From Methylococcaceae bacterium UBA6146 (lineage in GTDB: Bacteria; Pseudomonadota; Gammaproteobacteria; Methylococcales; Methylomonadaceae), in contig DIUY01000022.1 of the NCBI GenBank assembly GCA_002422395.1, positions 1 through 64,000 on the forward strand: DNA of 64,000 bases, written 5' to 3'. Below, in pieces: positions 52,965 through 60,479 of this stretch. A program made the translations under genes and the position numbers. Numbering within the stretch: position 1 is the stretch's first letter; each line of letters begins with the position of its first letter. The notes under the pieces are model-generated. The model did no database searches. It was not told the origin of the DNA and worked only from the letters and a program-made list of their open reading frames with translations.

Positions 52965-53501
52965 ATGACGCTTAGCCCACCAACAGCCGATGACATTGCA
53001 AATTTACTTTTACTTTGCGCCCCGCCTGAAGCTTTAAAAGAGCTTGATTTAACAGTAGAAACTAAAGCTGAATTCATAGCTGGTTTTGACGCTATGCGTG
53101 TCACTTTAAGAGAAGACATTACCGCTTTAACATTGTATTACGCAACATACAAATTAATCCCATATCGTAAGTCTAAAGAACTAATAAGGACGCTTTATAT
53201 CAGTCCTGAAGTAATCAGATCATTGGTTGGGCTTGTGGACGCCGAATCATTTATAGAAGTTGAAGGATTATTGACGGAGATAGAAAAGGGTAGAAGATCA
53301 AAAATAGGAAGCAAAGCTGTTAATTCTAGACATGACAAGCCCGGCGGCTCGCGCGACAAGCGAAGGCAAATTAGAGAAATATGGGCAACAGGCAAATACA
53401 GCACTAAAGATATTTGTGCCGAAGAGGAATATGCGGGTTTGGGATATAAATCTTTTGGCGCAGCACGGAAAGCATTAAGCGACCCCAAAGCCAAAGCCTA
53501 G
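52965..53501 (+). CDS. Element protein of unknown function with possible C-terminal HTH
   Basis: A 178-residue protein starting 3 bp after the integrase stop, so probably cotranscribed. The N-terminal two-thirds is helical (LKELDLTVETKAEFIAGFD). A basic linker (RSKIGSKAVNSRHDKPGGSR) leads to a C-terminal segment REIWATGKYSTKDICAEEEY and GYKSFGAARKAL that looks like a helix-turn-helix recognising DNA. Similar proteins follow P4-type integrases in other gammaproteobacteria, to my recollection, but have no named function. Confidence 0.65.
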   Translation: MTLSPPTADDIANLLLLCAPPEALKELDLTVETKAEFIAGFDAMRVTLREDITALTLYYATYKLIPYRKSKELIRTLYISPEVIRSLVGLVDAESFIEVEGLLTEIEKGRRSKIGSKAVNSRHDKPGGSRDKRRQIREIWATGKYSTKDICAEEEYAGLGYKSFGAARKALSDPKAKA

Positions 53502-53536
53502 CTCTTACGTCGTAGTGGCTAGCTCTTACGTCGTAG
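53498..53536 (+). repeat. 18-bp direct repeat upstream of the AlpA-like gene
   Basis: CTAGCTCTTACGTCGTAG occurs twice (53498-53515 and 53519-53536), three bases apart, so the period is 21 bp or two helical turns. The first copy overlaps the stop of the preceding gene. It is a candidate operator. Confidence 0.8.
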
Positions 53537-53696
53537 AGCGTATTCACGTCTTATTTTTTGAAACTATAGTGATGACTTTCATTCACTTAGGTTCAACCAT
53601 GAAACTACGATTTTTTAAGATTCAAACTAGGAAAACGGCGCAAAATGCCGTTTTTAACCGCCTTAACATTTGTGCTTTCTTCATTGGAGATCGCAC

Positions 53697-53930
53697 ATGA
53701 ATCAAGTATTTTATCAATTACCGGAAGCTGGGTTTTTACGATTGAATCAAATTGTGAAGGTGCCTGGCAAATCAGAACCCCCCATTATCCCGATTAGCCG
53801 GACAAGCTTTTTAAACGGTATTAAGTCGGGGAAATATCCCCCTGGGATTTTAATTAGCGAGCGAACACGCGTCTGGCCTGTAGAAGATATTAAGAAGCTG
53901 ATCGCTGAGTTGGGGGGTGCTAATGCTTAA
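53697..53930 (+). CDS. AlpA-family transcriptional regulator
   Basis: A 77-residue protein from the ATG at 53697, with GGAGA at the right distance. The winged-helix of AlpA/excisionase proteins is seen: FLRLNQIVKVPGK, the recognition segment PISRTSFLNGIKSGKYPPGI, and the R-V-WPVEDIKKLI end. In P4-like elements AlpA-type proteins control the integrase or act as excisionase. A perfect promoter begins one base after its stop and runs into the immunity-like leader. Confidence 0.9.
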   Translation: MNQVFYQLPEAGFLRLNQIVKVPGKSEPPIIPISRTSFLNGIKSGKYPPGILISERTRVWPVEDIKKLIAELGGANA

Positions 53931-53931
53931 T

Positions 53932-53960
53932 TTGACAGCGCCCACTAGCGCGGCTATCAT
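53932..53960 (+). promoter_or_regulatory. Strong promoter of the immunity-like leader
   Basis: TTGACA (53932-53937) and TATCAT (53955-53960) with a 17-bp spacer. Transcription would start near 53967, about 20 bases before the first target hairpin. This is the position of the early promoter of P4. Confidence 0.8.
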
Positions 53961-53987
53961 CAAACCGCTTTCGCAACAAGTGAAAGT

Positions 53988-54011
53988 CGGGATTAGTACC
54001 CCGTGCAAAGG
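53988..54011 (+). promoter_or_regulatory. Upstream antisense target site (seqA-like) in a hairpin loop
   Basis: CGGG and CCCG form a short stem presenting ATTAGTA in the loop, continuing into TGCAAAGG. The blocks TTAGTAC and TGCAAAGG are exactly complementary to GTACTAA and CCTTTGCA in the downstream structured RNA (54119-54137). Confidence 0.75.
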
Positions 54012-54021
54012 CCACAACAGG

Positions 54022-54044
54022 CCACTTAAATCAGTGGTTTTTTT
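54022..54044 (+). terminator. Intrinsic terminator inside the leader
   Basis: CCACT-TAAATC-AGTGG followed by seven T (54038-54044). It lies between the upstream target site and the structured RNA, where pairing at the target could change its folding. Confidence 0.75.
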
Positions 54045-54077
54045 GTACCCATCAAAAACACAATTCTATTCTGTTAT

Positions 54078-54154
54078 GGTGGGGTGTATTGAGCAGCCCG
54101 TTAAACGGCTGGCCTGTCCCTTTGCAGGTAGTACTAACTTGATACATCCCCACC
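54078..54154 (+). ncRNA. P4 CI / P1 C4-like antisense RNA
   Basis: A 77-nt structured unit closed by a 12-bp helix (GGTGGGGTGTAT at 78-89 with ATACATCCCCACC, one bulge). Inside is a hairpin CAGCC-CGTTAAAC-GGCTG, then the segment CCTTTGCAGGTAGTACTAAC. That segment is complementary to sites upstream (53991-54011) and downstream (54163-54169). Shape, inner sequence and flanking targets match the CI RNA of phage P4 and the C4 RNA of P1/P7, which act by antisense pairing. The identity is by recalled resemblance. Confidence 0.8.
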
Positions 54155-54180
54155 GCCCAACGATTAGTACCAATGGGCGG
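54153..54180 (+). promoter_or_regulatory. Downstream antisense target site (seqC-like) in a hairpin loop
   Basis: CCGCCCA and TGGGCGG form a 7-bp stem whose loop carries GATTAGTACC, repeating the TTAGTAC block of the upstream target. It lies 34 bases before the start of the next gene, so pairing could affect both transcription and translation. Confidence 0.7.
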
Positions 54181-54213
54181 CGGCAACTCCCTTCTACAAA
54201 GGACACCGCTATA

Positions 54214-54546
54214 ATGAAAAACAATTCAAACCCAGATCAAACCACCACCCCTAAACTTGCCCCAGATTTTACCCACAGACTATCCGTTTTCGGCAATGAG
54301 GCAACTCCACATTCGGTAAGTGCCGCCGTAGACACTTTGACGCGCCAAGCGACCGCCATACTCAGCCTAGTTTCGGGCGAATTCATCACCGGTGATGAAG
54401 AGCGAAACTGTCCTATCCCCGATGAGGATGTATTTTGGGCATTGGACGCAGTGCGGATGACATTAGCTGATGTTAACCCAATCGTAATGGCTCATCTGAT
54501 CGCAGAGCAGGCCAAAACCGAAGCCAATCAGAGGCTTAATGGTTAA
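54214..54546 (+). CDS. Small element protein of unknown function
   Basis: A 110-residue protein from the ATG at 54214 (AAAGGAC upstream). A longer reading from 53917 would run through the structured RNA and is rejected. The sequence is hydrophilic at the start (NNSNPDQTTTPKLAPD), then helical with AAVDTLTRQATAILSLVSGEF and DEDVFWALDAVRMTLADVNP. It is the first gene behind the immunity-like leader, which is the position of kil/eta in P4, but I see no clear similarity. Confidence 0.6.
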   Translation: MKNNSNPDQTTTPKLAPDFTHRLSVFGNEATPHSVSAAVDTLTRQATAILSLVSGEFITGDEERNCPIPDEDVFWALDAVRMTLADVNPIVMAHLIAEQAKTEANQRLNG

Positions 54547-54549
54547 GAG

Positions 54550-54772
54550 TGTAACCGCTGTAACCGATTCTTTTAAAAAGTGAAGATGTCAGCGTAAATG
54601 CCTTTTAAAAAAAACAACTGGCTCACCATGCCCGTTTAGTTTTTTTATTTTCGTTTTTGATTTACAACATTAATAAAATTGGCGGTTACAGCGGTGACAG
54701 CGGTTACAAGCACGAACGGCGCGGCCTGTAGCTGTCACCGCACCAAAAAAGAGGCGGTTACAGGCGGTGACA
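54550..54772. repeat. Left iteron array, candidate replication origin
   Basis: Eight copies of a 9-bp iteron GCGGTKACA or its complement, one with a single mismatch (54550, 54559, 54682, 54691, 54700, 54733, 54754, 54764). Three at 54682-54708 are head to tail without gaps. An AT-rich block (TTATTTTCGTTTTTGATTT at 54645-54663) precedes them. The same module, inverted, follows the primase-helicase gene. Confidence 0.8.
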
Positions 54773-54899
54773 AAAAACAGCCAAGCACTAGATATGGTGG
54801 GCTTTAAAAAAATTAGACACAATTAATGCACCCAACTAATAAAATTAGGGCTATGACAGAAGATTGTTTTTGATGATATTATCAAGATGTCAGCGTAAA
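54583..54899 (+). repeat. 16-bp direct repeat flanking the left iteron array
   Basis: AAGATGTCAGCGTAAA occurs at 54583-54598 and 54884-54899. The second copy continues into CAGCG-TAAA-CGCTG, a small palindrome. Confidence 0.7.
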
Positions 54900-54913
54900 C
54901 GCTGGACAAAGAA

Positions 54914-54958
54914 AAGCCCCGATTCCCGAAGTTTGGCCACTGGAAGGAATCGGGGCTT
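54914..54958. other. Long perfect hairpin, possible small RNA or terminator
   Basis: A 13-bp perfect stem (AAGCCCCGATTCC with GGAATCGGGGCTT) and a 19-nt loop. On the minus strand it is followed by CTTTTCTTTG, so it could end a minus-strand transcript. No gene needs it in either direction. Confidence 0.5.
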
Positions 54959-55160
54959 GCGACGCTCACGCCTAAGGCAGGTGCGGCTTTTTGTATTTTA
55001 TGGTTTATCAAAGCCTTAGCGGACTTTGATGCAGATTAGTATAATGATTAGCCCCCCTTAGTGCAATAATTTTGTTGCAGCCCTGCTTAGCGTGAGTAAA
55101 ACCTTAAAATTGATTTTTGGAATTACTTAATGACCGCAACACTACAATTTCAAGCATAAA

Positions 55161-55196
55161 AAAACCCACGAACTTAACACTTAAGCCGTGGGTTTT
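55161..55196 (-). terminator. Hairpin with minus-strand T-run
   Basis: A 10-bp stem AAAACCCACG with CGTGGGTTTT; on the minus strand a run of T follows. The 16-nt loop contains CTTAA-CACTTAAG. No minus-strand gene was found to its right, so it may end an untranslated RNA. The rest of 54775-55252 shows no gene. Confidence 0.5.
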
Positions 55197-55285
55197 GCGT
55201 ATCATCTATAAAGCGGGCAAGGCGTATTATACGCAGTTTTTCGGATTGGCGCATGATTCATTGGCTTTTCAAAGCGGATAGCACA

Positions 55286-58024
55286 ATGATAAATGTTTTA
55301 AATAAAGAATTTCACAACGCGGGGCTGGCAGTTGACAGCCCTATCCTTGACGGCTCTATCAAACGGTGCGGGACGACCGGAAAACCAAAGGGCAAAGACG
55401 GTTGGTATATCGGCTGGTCTAAGTTAATTGGCGGTAAAGATCACATTTATTGCATTATCGGCGATTGGACGAAAGGCGATAACGCATTAACCACTTATAA
55501 AAGCTGGAAAGACGATCACCACTTTAGCCATGCCGACCTTACTGCAATTAATGAGCATCAGGCACAGCTTCAAAAGAAAATAGCCGCCGATAAGGTTAAA
55601 AAGCAAAAAGAAGCGGCAAAAAAAGCTAATCAAGATTGGCTTTCTTTAAGCGAAACGGGCAGCAGCGGTTATCTGGCCTCGCAAGGCGTTAAAGCGCACG
55701 GCATACGCTACGGCCATGATGAAAAGGAAGGCGATTATATTGCCGTGCCTATCCGAGGCCATGACGGCGAAATTAAAGGCTTGCAGCTCATTTATGACAA
55801 CCTGCTAAGTTATGACCCGGCCCGTAATAAAACCTTTAGCAGTGGCGTAGAAAAAAAGGGGAATTTTCACCAGATCGGTACGGTTTCACCAATTGCCCCG
55901 CTATGTTTTGCCGAAGGCTATGCAACAGCGGCAAGCGTCCACGAAGCCACCGGCTATCCTGTCATTGTTTGCTTTGATGCAGGGAATATAAAACCCGTGG
56001 TGGAGGCATGGCGCAAAACATGCCCACAGCATAACTTTATTGTTTGCGCGGATAATGACCAGTGGAAAGATAAAAACACGGGCATTGAAGCCGCTACGGA
56101 GGCGGCAAAAGCCCACGGGTGCTTTCTTGCCATCCCCGACTTTACGGGTTTTGATGTTGGCAACAAGCCGACCGACTTTAACGACCTGCACAAGCTGGCA
56201 GGGCTAGGCCATTTAAAGGCGGTTCTGGCAGAAGGTTTAAATTCAGAACACCTTAAGCCGGTAGTGAAGCCAACAGCCACCACAGCGCAAGACCCCACCG
56301 ACACCACCACCACCGCCAACAATGGCGATTATCCCAGCATCGGGCAGCGGCCTTGCTACCTGGTGCATGAAAAGGGTTTTTTAGACGGCGATAACCGAAA
56401 ATGCAAAGCGGGAACGTACCTGCACGGCTCAACCGCCGACAAAAACACCGGTGACGTTTATCTTATTGATACTTGGATATGCTCCCCGCTTCACATAAAG
56501 GCGGTGACATTAGACCAGCACAATAACAATTATGGCCGTTATCTGCATTTTCAGACCATGCGCGGCGGTTGGCGTTATTGGTGTATGCCAATGGCCATGT
56601 TAAAGGGTTCAGGCGATGAATTACGCGGCGAACTGCTAAGCCAAGGGATAAACATAAACATTGATGACAAACGGTTTTTACCGCGTTATCTGAACCAATT
56701 CCACCCCAAGGAAACGTTAGAAATATCAACCCAAACCGGCTGGCATAAGGACGCTTACATTTTGCCAGATCGGTGTATTGGCAGTGACAAATACTTTTAC
56801 CAGTCGGAAAACTTCCACACCGAGATCCCCTATCGGCAACGCGGCACGTTAGCCGAATGGCAACAAAACATAGCGCGTTATTGTGTCGGCAACCCCTTGT
56901 TGATGTTGTCAGTATGCGCGGCATTTGCGGGGGCATTGTTGAAGCCTGCCCACCAAAAAGGCGGCGGCTTCCATTTTGTCGGGGAATCATCCAAAGGCAA
57001 GACCACAGGCTTAGAAGTAGCTTGCTCAGTGCATGGTGATGAAACCTTCAAACGTTCTTGGAAAGCTACAGGAAACGGGATGGAGGCCACCGCCACCATG
57101 TTCAATGACTCATTGCTGGCGTTAGATGAGGTTTCAGAATGTGACGGCAAAGAAGTCGGCGCGATTATTTACCAGCTTGGCAACGGCGTGGGGAAGTCAC
57201 GCGCCAATAAAAACGGCGGTTCACGCGCAACATATCAATGGCGGGTGATGGTGTTGTCAAACGGCGAACGCTCGATTGAGTCAGCCATGCAAGAGGCGGG
57301 GAAACAGATCAAGGCGGGGCAAGAATTACGCTTGTTGAATATCCCTATCTTTGGCGATTACGGCGCATTTAATGCCCTGCACGACAAGCAGGACGGGCGC
57401 GAATTGTCCGACCACCTGCAAACAGCCGCTAAAAAATATCATGGTGTGGCGGGGATTGAATACCTTACTAATTTGGTTGCCGAAACCCGCAACATTGACG
57501 CCTTGGCAACCGAATACACCGAGGCATTAATCAATGGTGAACCATTGAGCAGCCAAGAGCATAGAGCGGCAAAACGCTTTGGATTGCTGGCATTGGCGGG
57601 CGAATTGGCCACCGAATACGGGATAACCGGCTGGCAGCCTGAACAGGCCACCATAGGCGTTGATGAATGCTTTAAAAAATGGCGTGAAGCCTTTGGCGGC
57701 GGCGATTTGGAAGAAAGGCGGGTGCTTGAGTCGGTGAAGGATTTTATAGACCGCTTTGGTGACGGGCGCTTCACCGATTGCGCGGGCGGTTTTGACGTAA
57801 AAGTGAACGACCGTGCCGGATATTGGAAAAACACCGATAACGGGCGCACGTTCTTGTTCAATAACCACGGCCTGACCGAAGCTTTAGCGAATTATGGCCT
57901 AAAGCGCGGTGTTGAAATCCTGAAAAAACACGGCTGGCTAGAGTGCGGCGCGGGGCATTTGACCCAACAACAACGCATTAATGGCAAGCCGGAACGCTTT
58001 TATTGGGTAAAAACGCCCGATTAA
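55286..58024 (+). CDS. TOPRIM-DUF927 primase-helicase (P4 alpha-like)
   Basis: About 912 residues from the ATG at 55286; a TTG/ATG at 55253 would add 11. An N-terminal region is followed by a TOPRIM domain: FAEGYATAASVHEATGYPV with the catalytic Glu at about residue 210, VIVCFDAGN, and VCADND at about 255. A low-complexity Thr/Asp linker (near 340) leads to a DUF927 helicase with Walker A GESSKGKTTG (about 567), LLALDEVSE (about 613) and VMVLSNGERS. Such proteins prime and unwind the element's DNA. The N-terminal zinc finger of P4 alpha is not seen. Iteron arrays on both sides suggest it binds them. Confidence 0.9.
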   Translation: MINVLNKEFHNAGLAVDSPILDGSIKRCGTTGKPKGKDGWYIGWSKLIGGKDHIYCIIGDWTKGDNALTTYKSWKDDHHFSHADLTAINEHQAQLQKKIAADKVKKQKEAAKKANQDWLSLSETGSSGYLASQGVKAHGIRYGHDEKEGDYIAVPIRGHDGEIKGLQLIYDNLLSYDPARNKTFSSGVEKKGNFHQIGTVSPIAPLCFAEGYATAASVHEATGYPVIVCFDAGNIKPVVEAWRKTCPQHNFIVCADNDQWKDKNTGIEAATEAAKAHGCFLAIPDFTGFDVGNKPTDFNDLHKLAGLGHLKAVLAEGLNSEHLKPVVKPTATTAQDPTDTTTTANNGDYPSIGQRPCYLVHEKGFLDGDNRKCKAGTYLHGSTADKNTGDVYLIDTWICSPLHIKAVTLDQHNNNYGRYLHFQTMRGGWRYWCMPMAMLKGSGDELRGELLSQGININIDDKRFLPRYLNQFHPKETLEISTQTGWHKDAYILPDRCIGSDKYFYQSENFHTEIPYRQRGTLAEWQQNIARYCVGNPLLMLSVCAAFAGALLKPAHQKGGGFHFVGESSKGKTTGLEVACSVHGDETFKRSWKATGNGMEATATMFNDSLLALDEVSECDGKEVGAIIYQLGNGVGKSRANKNGGSRATYQWRVMVLSNGERSIESAMQEAGKQIKAGQELRLLNIPIFGDYGAFNALHDKQDGRELSDHLQTAAKKYHGVAGIEYLTNLVAETRNIDALATEYTEALINGEPLSSQEHRAAKRFGLLALAGELATEYGITGWQPEQATIGVDECFKKWREAFGGGDLEERRVLESVKDFIDRFGDGRFTDCAGGFDVKVNDRAGYWKNTDNGRTFLFNNHGLTEALANYGLKRGVEILKKHGWLECGAGHLTQQQRINGKPERFYWVKTPD

Positions 58025-58031
58025 CCCGATT

Positions 58032-58151
58032 TGTCACCGCCTGTAACCGCATCAAAAATGAAGCGGTGACAGCTACAAGGCCACGAATACCAAGGCTGTA
58101 ACCGCTGTAACCGCCAAAAACAACAATGTTTGAAATCAAAAACGAAAATAA
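58032..58151. repeat. Right iteron array, inverted partner of the left array
   Basis: Five GCGGTKACA iterons (58032, 58042, 58063, 58097, 58106), mostly as TGTMACCGC, followed by AAATCAAAAACGAAAATAA (58133-58151). That 19-mer is the exact reverse complement of 54645-54663. The order iteron then AT-rich is inverted relative to the left array. Confidence 0.8.
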
Positions 58152-58219
58152 ATTTATTGCCGCCGGTGCATGAGTTTTATGAGGCGCACACCGGCACAGA
58201 CAACAAAGAGAACTTTATT

Positions 58220-58753
58220 ATGACTAAAAAAACTCACTACGACGGCACAAGTAAGATCGCGGAGGCAATCGCCGCCCTGTACGGGCTTTCACCAAAAAGC
58301 AAAAATCAAATTTCAGTCAAGATCAGGGAGGCAAAAGACGGGCTAGGGATTACTAGCGGCGCGAAAGTTATGCCCAATGACGTGAAGCTAAAAATTTACA
58401 ATTGGCATTGCGAACAGTTAAACCCTGTTCAAGATATTAAACAAGATAACGTTGTTCAAGATGTTAAACATGGTGATGTTCAAGATATTAAGCCGGATGT
58501 ACCCGTTCAACTTAATGACGATTACGCCCAACTACATTTTGGCGTTACCGTTAAACGCCAAGGGCAGGTTAAGCGTACTACGGTGATGCTGGAGGGCTAC
58601 TTGGTGAAGGCACTGGGGCGCAAGCATGGCTTAACCGATAACGCGGCAATCAGGGCGTGGATTGAACAGGCGATACAAACCGGTGGCGGATATGACGACA
58701 ACGAGGCTTTAACCAAACAGGTTAAGCGGATGATTGTCGAGTCGTTTGTTTAA
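58220..58753 (+). CDS. Element protein of unknown function
   Basis: A 177-residue protein from the ATG at 58220. A start at 58130 would read across the AT-rich repeat. The N-terminal half is helical and basic (SKIAEAIAALYGLSPKSKNQ). A short degenerate repeat follows (VQDIKQD, VQDVKHG, VQDIKPD), then a strand LHFGVTVKRQGQVKRTTVML and a helix LTDNAAIRAWIEQAI. The last part resembles a ribbon-helix-helix or C-terminal plasmid-type domain. A regulatory or copy-control role is possible but unproven. Confidence 0.6.
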   Translation: MTKKTHYDGTSKIAEAIAALYGLSPKSKNQISVKIREAKDGLGITSGAKVMPNDVKLKIYNWHCEQLNPVQDIKQDNVVQDVKHGDVQDIKPDVPVQLNDDYAQLHFGVTVKRQGQVKRTTVMLEGYLVKALGRKHGLTDNAAIRAWIEQAIQTGGGYDDNEALTKQVKRMIVESFV

Positions 58754-58804
58754 TTTTTTAAACGAACCTGATTTTTAAGGTAAGCCGATTTTTCGGCTAA
58801 ACTG

Positions 58805-58960
58805 GTGAATATGCCGCAAGGTTTTAGACGCGATACACCTTCTGCAAATTTGCTGACCCTAAAACCAGTCACCCAAACCGCCGCCGCCGGAATGCTCAAC
58901 GTCTCGCCGCGTGGAATCGGTAGTTGGCAAAAACTTGAACCCCATAACCACCAATTTAAA
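58805..58960 (+). pseudogene. Remnant of a phage-type DNA-binding protein gene
   Basis: An open frame from 58805 reads VTQTAAAGMLNVSPRGIGS, which matches the helix-turn-helix block of phage and element replication or ParB-like proteins. It then runs into a terminator hairpin (58960-59003), whose bases are read as PASLDYRGLAGF. The normal protein is much longer, so this is a truncated leftover. The full open frame ends at 59065. Confidence 0.55.
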
Positions 58961-59003
58961 AAGCCCGCAAGCCTTGATTATCGAGGCTTAGCGGGCTTTT
59001 TAA
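58960..59003 (+). terminator. Intrinsic terminator within the element
   Basis: AAAAGCCCGCAAGCC and GGCTTAGCGGGCTTTTT form a long stem around TTGATTATCGA. It resembles the hairpin after tRNA-Cys (51614-51648). Confidence 0.85.
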
Positions 59004-59109
59004 TGATGAACCACCAGTACCACCGCACCACCGAAAATTTCAGGAAAACCGGCAAATCGGCTTAAATAAACCCGTTAAAGTAAAGCTCTTTCAATTAACC
59101 GGATTAAAT

Positions 59110-59415
59110 ATGAGCGACTTTTACAAAATTCTAGGCGAAATCATCCGAGAAGAGCTTGCCAAGTACGCTATTGACGCGGCGATTCAAGTTGAGATTGTCC
59201 GTGAAACTATCGAGAACCTTGCCGCTAAACATGGCGGACAGGCCATTTATCTAAAGAATTTGTGCTACGAACGGGTAACCGAATTGCACGGGCAGATCGC
59301 TAGTGATTACAAAAACGGTGAAAGCTTGGCGGCTCTGTCACAAAAGTATCAGAAAACCCAAGCTTGGCTAAAGAAGATTGTTGCGAGGTGTGAGAATGAT
59401 GTTACCCACCAATAG
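59110..59415 (+). CDS. Mor-type transcription activator-like protein
   Basis: A 101-residue protein resembling the Mor/C family. Helical start (FYKILGEIIREELAKYAID), the core GGQAIYLKNLCYERVTELHG, and a C-terminal helix-turn-helix ASDYKNGESLAALSQKYQKT with QAWLKKIVAR. Mor proteins activate middle promoters in Mu and satellites. This one follows a terminator and has its own start region. It overlaps the next gene, so the two are cotranscribed. Confidence 0.8.
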   Translation: MSDFYKILGEIIREELAKYAIDAAIQVEIVRETIENLAAKHGGQAIYLKNLCYERVTELHGQIASDYKNGESLAALSQKYQKTQAWLKKIVARCENDVTHQ

Positions 59416-59626
59416 CTTGAACCAGCGGCAACGGCTGTTAGCCCACCTAGTCGAGCATCATCGGATAACCACTATTGACGCCCGATTAAAGCTCGACATC
59501 CTTCACCCAGCGGCCAGAGTCTTTGAACTTAAGGCACTAGGCTACAGCATCGTAAGCTATCGGCGCACAGTCGATACTGGACATGGCAACCGGCATAAAG
59601 TGGCCGAATACGTTTTAATTTTTTAA
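59396..59626 (+). CDS. Small winged-helix-like protein
   Basis: About 76 residues from the ATG at 59396, with another ATG at 59399. It overlaps the Mor-like gene. The sequence NQRQRLLAHLVEHHRITTID, ILHPAARVFELKALGYSI and YRRTVD is the common phage 'helix-turn-helix domain' protein pattern, with a C-terminal VAEYVL strand. It probably binds DNA; the target is unknown. Confidence 0.75.
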   Translation: MMLPTNSLNQRQRLLAHLVEHHRITTIDARLKLDILHPAARVFELKALGYSIVSYRRTVDTGHGNRHKVAEYVLIF

Positions 59627-59640
59627 ACACGGAGCAAATT

Positions 59641-60264
59641 ATGACAATTCAAAAACACAAAGCCGCCTTGGCAACCTTTGACACCATCAACAGCGACTTA
59701 GGCGCGATTAGAGCCGCTGTGATCGATTTGACGGTGAAATACCAGTTGGACGGGGCGGCTGAACTTTACAATGAAGCTGTGAAAGTCTTGCGGGATGTTT
59801 CGCAGTTGATTAAAGCCAGCATCGACAATGAATTCATCGAGGCCGAAAAACGCGGCATGAGGTTTCTAACGGCCTTGTGCGGTAAGTTAGATTTGGAGTT
59901 TGACGCCATTCTTCAAAAACATGAAAACATCTATCAGGGGGCTTTAGGCAGATATTTGCAAAGTGTTTCAGAGCTGGACAAGAAAGGCTTTACGCCAAGC
60001 CAGATCGCCAATTCAGGATTGGACGCCAAGCCGGATGAGGCAAAGCACTTGGCTAGGATGGAGCGGCTTAAGTCCGAGCGTGAAAAGATTACGCGGTTTC
60101 TTCAAGACTCCCCGCGATATGATATGGCAATCCTTGAAGGCACACGGTTCGAGGGATGGACGCCAGAAACTAATAAATTTCACATGCCCTACCAAAACGT
60201 GGCAACTCCAGAAGGGTTACAGATCGGTGAATGCTTAGTTCAATCTGACGAGTTCAACGGATGA
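59641..60264 (+). CDS. Element protein of unknown function, helical
   Basis: A 207-residue protein, last gene of the element, 14 bp after the winged-helix gene (GGAGC before the ATG). It is mostly helical (ELYNEAVKVLRDVSQLIKAS, ENIYQGALGRYLQSVSELDK) with a late RLKSEREKITRFLQDS. No domain is recognised. Its position suggests one operon with the two regulators. Confidence 0.65.
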   Translation: MTIQKHKAALATFDTINSDLGAIRAAVIDLTVKYQLDGAAELYNEAVKVLRDVSQLIKASIDNEFIEAEKRGMRFLTALCGKLDLEFDAILQKHENIYQGALGRYLQSVSELDKKGFTPSQIANSGLDAKPDEAKHLARMERLKSEREKITRFLQDSPRYDMAILEGTRFEGWTPETNKFHMPYQNVATPEGLQIGECLVQSDEFNG

Positions 60265-60479
60265 CGCTAATCCAAAAACTGGGTTACCAGTCCTACGCCG
60301 ATTATTGGCTGGCAAACAACCCAAAGATGAGGGTTAAAGACTAAAACAACTGAACGCTTAAGCGCATTGTCAGCTACTTAAAGAACCGCACCGGCGGGGA
60401 ACCGCGTTGGATATAATGTGGAAACAGGGGCAACGCCGCTTAGCTGGGGGTACTTTTGGGGGTATATTTAAAAATTTAA
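60265..60479 (+). other. Right border region of the element
   Basis: About 215 bp without a gene. It contains the second GGGGGTACTTTTGGGGGTAT site (60446-60465). No copy of the tRNA-Cys 3' end (expected attR) is found, and at 60480 the sequence passes directly into a truncated IS1-type transposase. Confidence 0.6.

Noticed and set aside
53515..53700. A 61-codon frame before the AlpA-like gene.
   Set aside because: It begins inside the 18-bp direct repeat and overlaps the true alpA start; it has no ribosome site.
53917..54213. An N-terminal extension of the 110-residue element protein.
   Set aside because: It would translate through the terminator and the structured RNA, and the ATG at 54214 has its own ribosome site.
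54823..55011. A 62-codon minus-strand open frame.
   Set aside because: It covers a perfect 13-bp hairpin, has no ribosome site and its translation has no protein-like pattern.
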